Positions 5,792-7,941 of a DNA stretch of 7,941 bases are shown here, in pieces (position 1 is the stretch's first letter; every line of letters starts with the position of its first letter). The translations under genes were made by a program, and so were the position numbers. Location: positions 1 through 7,941 of the forward strand of contig DATJPQ010000097.1 of the NCBI GenBank assembly GCA_035506315.1, read 5' to 3'. The notes under the pieces are model-generated. The model was not told the DNA's origin and did no database searches. It worked only from the letters and a program-made list of their open reading frames with translations. This DNA comes from MWDT01 sp035506315 (GTDB taxonomy: Bacteria > Verrucomicrobiota > Verrucomicrobiia > Opitutales > Opitutaceae).

Positions 5792-6481
5792 ATGAAAACC
5801 TTGCTTCGCCGGTATGTCAGTTGGTTCTGGCGCGAGTGGCTGCGGCCGCTCGCCCTCGCCGCCGTGATCGTGTTCCCGCTCAAGTCGGCCGTGGCCGACT
5901 GGAATTATGTGCCCTCCGGTTCGATGATCCCGAGCATCCTGCCCGGCGAACTCGTGTGGATCAACAAGCTTGCCTACGATCTCAAGGTGCCCTTCACCAC
6001 GATGCATCTCGCCGAGTGGGGCAATCCGCGGCGCGGCGATGTGATCGTGTTTTACTCACCCGCCGACGGCACCCGCCTCGTGAAACGCGTCATCGGCCTG
6101 CCTGGTGATGTGATCGAATCGCGTAACGACCGCCTGTACATCAACGGGGCACCGCTCGCGTATACCGGATTCGCCGGCATGACGCAGCCTGTCGGTGTCC
6201 CTGAGGGCGCGCTGCTGGAGGAGGAACGTCTCGCCGCCCGGTTGCATCCGGTGATGGTGCTGCCAGACACACCGGCCCTGCGGACCTTCGGTCCGGTACG
6301 GGTGCCATCCGGTCAGTATTTCGCGATGGGCGACAACCGCGACAACAGCCACGACTCTCGCTTTTTCGGCTGCGTGGCGCGCGACCGCATCCTCGGCCGG
6401 GCCACAACGGTGGTCGCCTCGGTCGATCTCGACCGCTACGGGCAGCCACGCTTCGGCCGGTTCGGCAGCGGGATTCCGTAG
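5792..6481 (+). CDS. lepB: Signal peptidase I
   Basis: This 229-residue inner-membrane serine protease removes signal peptides from exported proteins on the outer face of the membrane. One N-terminal membrane segment spans about 17-36. Box B, PSGSMIPSILPGE, carries the nucleophile S44. Box D, RLVKRVIGLPGD, carries the general base K98. Box E, GDNRDNSHDSR (180-190), is intact. The protein is shorter than E. coli LepB (324 residues, two membrane segments) and resembles the compact single-anchor type. ATG 5792 is preceded by GGAG at 5778-5781 (10-nt spacing) and gives a short cytoplasmic end before the anchor. Between boxes D and E there is an insertion-like segment (about 127-170) rich in Pro, Glu and Leu. 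The TAG stop overlaps the GTAG foot of a long hairpin downstream. Confidence 0.95.
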   Translation: MKTLLRRYVSWFWREWLRPLALAAVIVFPLKSAVADWNYVPSGSMIPSILPGELVWINKLAYDLKVPFTTMHLAEWGNPRRGDVIVFYSPADGTRLVKRVIGLPGDVIESRNDRLYINGAPLAYTGFAGMTQPVGVPEGALLEEERLAARLHPVMVLPDTPALRTFGPVRVPSGQYFAMGDNRDNSHDSRFFGCVARDRILGRATTVVASVDLDRYGQPRFGRFGSGIP

Positions 6482-6563
6482 GAGTTTGTCGGGCTTTGGA
6501 TCAATGGGCGGAACACGTTCGTGTCTTCCGCTGCAATGCAATCCACCCCGCCCGACACACTCC
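6478..6563 (+). repeat. Long imperfect hairpin with GTAG foot at the lepB stop codon
   Basis: GTAG (6478-6481, containing the lepB stop) abuts GAGTTTGTCGGGC (6482-6494), which pairs with GCCCGACACACTC (6550-6562) at 12 of 13 positions. Inside, TGGAT (6497-6501) pairs with ATCCA (6541-6545), and GCGGAA/TTCCGC (6508-6513 with 6526-6531) caps the stem with a CAC/GTG extension. The result is one continuous 80-nt imperfect hairpin. It lacks a U tract. It may be an mRNA 3' stabiliser, attenuator or repeat element. Confidence 0.55.
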
Positions 6564-6564
6564 T

Positions 6565-6658
6565 TAAACCGCCGCGTTGCGGCGAAATACCGAAGGGAAG
6601 ATCCGGTTTACGCAGTGCAGAACGCTGATTACTGGGTGCTGCACATTTGAGGGTCAAA
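6565..6658. other. Cluster of short hairpins in the lepB-rsgA spacer
   Basis: Three further inverted repeats follow one another. TAAACCG (6565-6571) pairs with CGGTTTA (6604-6610), with an alternative or inner GCCGC/GCGGC (6571-6575 with 6579-6583). GTGCAG (6615-6620) pairs with CTGCAC (6639-6644). TTTGA/TCAAA (6646-6650 with 6654-6658) closes a GGG loop. There is no coding frame here and no recognised RNA family. The density suggests accumulated repeat remnants rather than a single RNA. Confidence 0.4.
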
Positions 6659-6659
6659 G

Positions 6660-6733
6660 GTGGAGCGCGTTGACCCCAACGCGCTGGTTCGGCTCAATCG
6701 CTGAAGAAGCGTCTTGAGGTCAAGCCGCTCCAC
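6660..6733. repeat. REPIN 2: two inverted 26-nt REP units with GTGG feet
   Basis: The left unit is GTGG (6660-6663) plus hairpin AGCGCGTTG/CAACGCGCT with loop ACCC (6664-6685). The right unit, on the minus strand, is GTGG (6733-6730) plus AGCGGCTTG/CAAGACGCT with loop ACCT (6729-6708) and one G-A mismatch. The spacer is 22 nt. The architecture of 4+22+22+22+4 nt is the same as REPIN 1 at 2315-2389. The stem GCGCGTT/AACGCGC is shared with the right unit of REPIN 1, and the remaining differences are mostly compensatory. Confidence 0.82.
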
Positions 6734-6778
6734 CAACCCGGTCACCCTATTCTGCGAGACTCAATAATTGGCTGAAAC

Positions 6779-6791
6779 GGAGCTGAGCTCC
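6779..6791. promoter_or_regulatory. Palindrome upstream of rsgA, possible operator
   Basis: GGAGCTGAGCTCC is a 6-bp-arm palindrome around one base, 49 bp before the rsgA ATG. It could be a protein-binding site, but no known operator is recognised and no promoter was located with confidence in 6735-6840. Confidence 0.2.
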
Positions 6792-6840
6792 CGGCGCCCG
6801 CTCGCTTGCACTCGGCCCCGGTCTCGTTTCTCTCAGCTGC

Positions 6841-7911
6841 ATGGAGCTTGCCGATCTCGGGTGGGACCAACACTTCGCCACCGCTTTCGCGCCACACGCC
6901 GCGGCCGGGCTGCAGCCTGCCCGTGTGATTTGCGAGCTCCGGCACGCCTGTGCGTTGCACACCGGCGCCGACGAGGTCGTAGGCGAATGCCGCGGACGCC
7001 TTCTGCACGCCGCCGGTTCGCGCGCCGAGCTGCCCGTCGTCGGCGACTGGGTGGCGGTGGCCACCCGCCCCGGCGAGTCGCGCCTCGACATCCTGGCGGT
7101 GCTGCCGCGCAAGACGCGGTTCTGCCGTCGCGCTGCCGGCGAACACGGCCACGAGCAGGTCGTCGCCGCCAACGTTGACACCGTCTTTCTCCTCTCCGCC
7201 CTCGACACCAAGCTCAACCTCCGCCGCATCGAGCGCTATCTCGCCGTCGCGCGGGAGAGCGGCATGCAGCCGGTCGTAGTCCTCAACAAGGCTGACCTGC
7301 ACCCCGATGTGCCGGGCGCGGTTGCCGCCGTGCGCACGATCGCCGGCGATGCGCCCGTCGTCGCCCTCTGCGCCGAAACTGCCGTCGGTTGCCGCAAGCT
7401 CGCGCCGTGGCTTCAGCGCGGCCAGACCGTCGTCCTGCTCGGACCCTCGGGCGTGGGCAAATCGACGATTGTCAATCGTCTCATGCGCGAGGCCGTACAG
7501 ACGATTCAGGATGTCCGGGACAAGGACCGCAAAGGCCGCCACACGACCACCCGCCGCGAATTATTTGTCGCCCCTTCCGGCGCGCTCCTGATCGATACGC
7601 CCGGCATGCGCGAGCTGCAGCTCTGGGCCTCCGACGTGGCCGACACGTTTGCCGACATCGCCGCGCTCACTGCCCGCTGCCGGTTTACCGACTGTGGGCA
7701 CGAACGCGAACCCGGCTGCGCCGTGCGCGCCGCCCTCGCGAGCGGCGAACTGAGCGAGGCGCGCTGGCTGAGCTATCTCAAATTGCGCGCCGAGCAGGAT
7801 ATGTTGTCCCGCCATCTCGCCGCCCGGCCTGAGCGCAGGGAGAAAATCGTCTGGCGCAAGGCCAGCCAGGCACCCCGGATCCACCGCCACTTCGAGGAGA
7901 ATCCGGAATGA
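6841..7911 (+). CDS. rsgA: Small ribosomal subunit biogenesis GTPase RsgA
   Basis: This 356-residue circularly permuted GTPase binds maturing 30S subunits and, on GTP hydrolysis, promotes late assembly and release of factors. An OB-fold region occupies about 30-98 (ELPVVGDWVAV is its typical segment). The GTPase motifs then appear in permuted order: G4 NKAD (149-152), a G5-like segment near 177-183, G1 GPSGVGKST (201-209), G2 GRHTTTRRE (232-240) and G3 DTPG (252-255). A C-terminal zinc knuckle has C280, C285, H287 and C293. Length is close to E. coli RsgA (350). ATG 6841 fits the family, although no Shine-Dalgarno sequence is visible. The gene shares its direction and ribosome-assembly theme with rsuA and yhbY, but 359 bp of repeat-rich DNA separate it from lepB, so it probably has its own promoter. 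Confidence 0.95.
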   Translation: MELADLGWDQHFATAFAPHAAAGLQPARVICELRHACALHTGADEVVGECRGRLLHAAGSRAELPVVGDWVAVATRPGESRLDILAVLPRKTRFCRRAAGEHGHEQVVAANVDTVFLLSALDTKLNLRRIERYLAVARESGMQPVVVLNKADLHPDVPGAVAAVRTIAGDAPVVALCAETAVGCRKLAPWLQRGQTVVLLGPSGVGKSTIVNRLMREAVQTIQDVRDKDRKGRHTTTRRELFVAPSGALLIDTPGMRELQLWASDVADTFADIAALTARCRFTDCGHEREPGCAVRAALASGELSEARWLSYLKLRAEQDMLSRHLAARPERREKIVWRKASQAPRIHRHFEENPE

Positions 7912-7933
7912 GGGCGGCCGGAACGGCCGCCCT
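7911..7933 (+). terminator. Strong GC stem-loop after rsgA
   Basis: AGGGCGGCCG (7911-7920) pairs perfectly with CGGCCGCCCT (7924-7933) around a GAA loop, starting at the last base of the rsgA stop codon. Position and strength suggest transcription termination or 3'-end protection. The eight bases left before the window edge show no T tract. Confidence 0.65.
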
Positions 7934-7941
7934 CGCACTCA

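Noticed and set aside
6478..6563. Integron attC site
   Set aside because: The arms lack the paired RYYYAAC/GTTRRRY core sites and no integrase or cassette structure is present.
6482..6840. Small RNA gene or tRNA in the lepB-rsgA spacer
   Set aside because: The stems do not make a tRNA cloverleaf with conserved loops, and no promoter or U-tract terminator defines a transcript; a repeat explanation fits better.

Overview
This is a GC-rich bacterial chromosome segment with ordinary housekeeping genes separated by unusually repeat-rich intergenic DNA. The gene set, the style of the two-component system, the conserved multi-repeat protein that starts MALWEYKVIT, and the dense hairpin and 7-bp repeats suggest a member of Verrucomicrobiota, perhaps Opitutaceae. 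That placement is inference from memory of such genomes; no rRNA or other phylogenetic marker is present.

Layout. Positions 1-136 hold the 3' end of a probable outer-membrane beta-barrel (TonB-receptor-like) gene. It is followed by an OmpR-type response regulator (192-866) and its sensor histidine kinase (863-2263), which overlap by ATGA. The spacer between this kinase and a convergent gene carries a hairpin with a GTGG foot and a textbook REP doublet (REPIN). On the minus strand, 2465-4252 encodes a 595-residue protein with an N-terminal WEYKV (DUF4177-like) domain and three diverged copies of a ~75-residue domain, joined by long disordered linkers. Two of the linkers are built partly from degenerate 7-bp DNA repeats. 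The divergent intergenic region 4253-4667 has several inverted repeats, a 10-bp-periodic inverted repeat and another 7-bp repeat tract. On the plus strand follow rsuA (16S rRNA pseudouridine synthase), yhbY (CRS1-YhbY RNA-binding protein) and lepB (signal peptidase I), closely spaced and probably co-transcribed. A 359-bp hairpin-packed spacer, including a second REPIN, precedes rsgA (30S-maturation GTPase), which ends in a strong GC hairpin.

How the genes fit together. The kinase and regulator form one signalling unit, possibly tied to the upstream outer-membrane protein. rsuA, yhbY and rsgA all act on ribosome assembly, and lepB is the export protease. The most notable non-genic observation is a family of four 26-nt REP units in two REPINs (2315-2389 and 6660-6733). 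They share a 4+22+spacer+22+4 architecture, and their stems differ by compensatory base-pair changes. I saw no CRISPR array, tRNA, rRNA, transposase or other complete new system.
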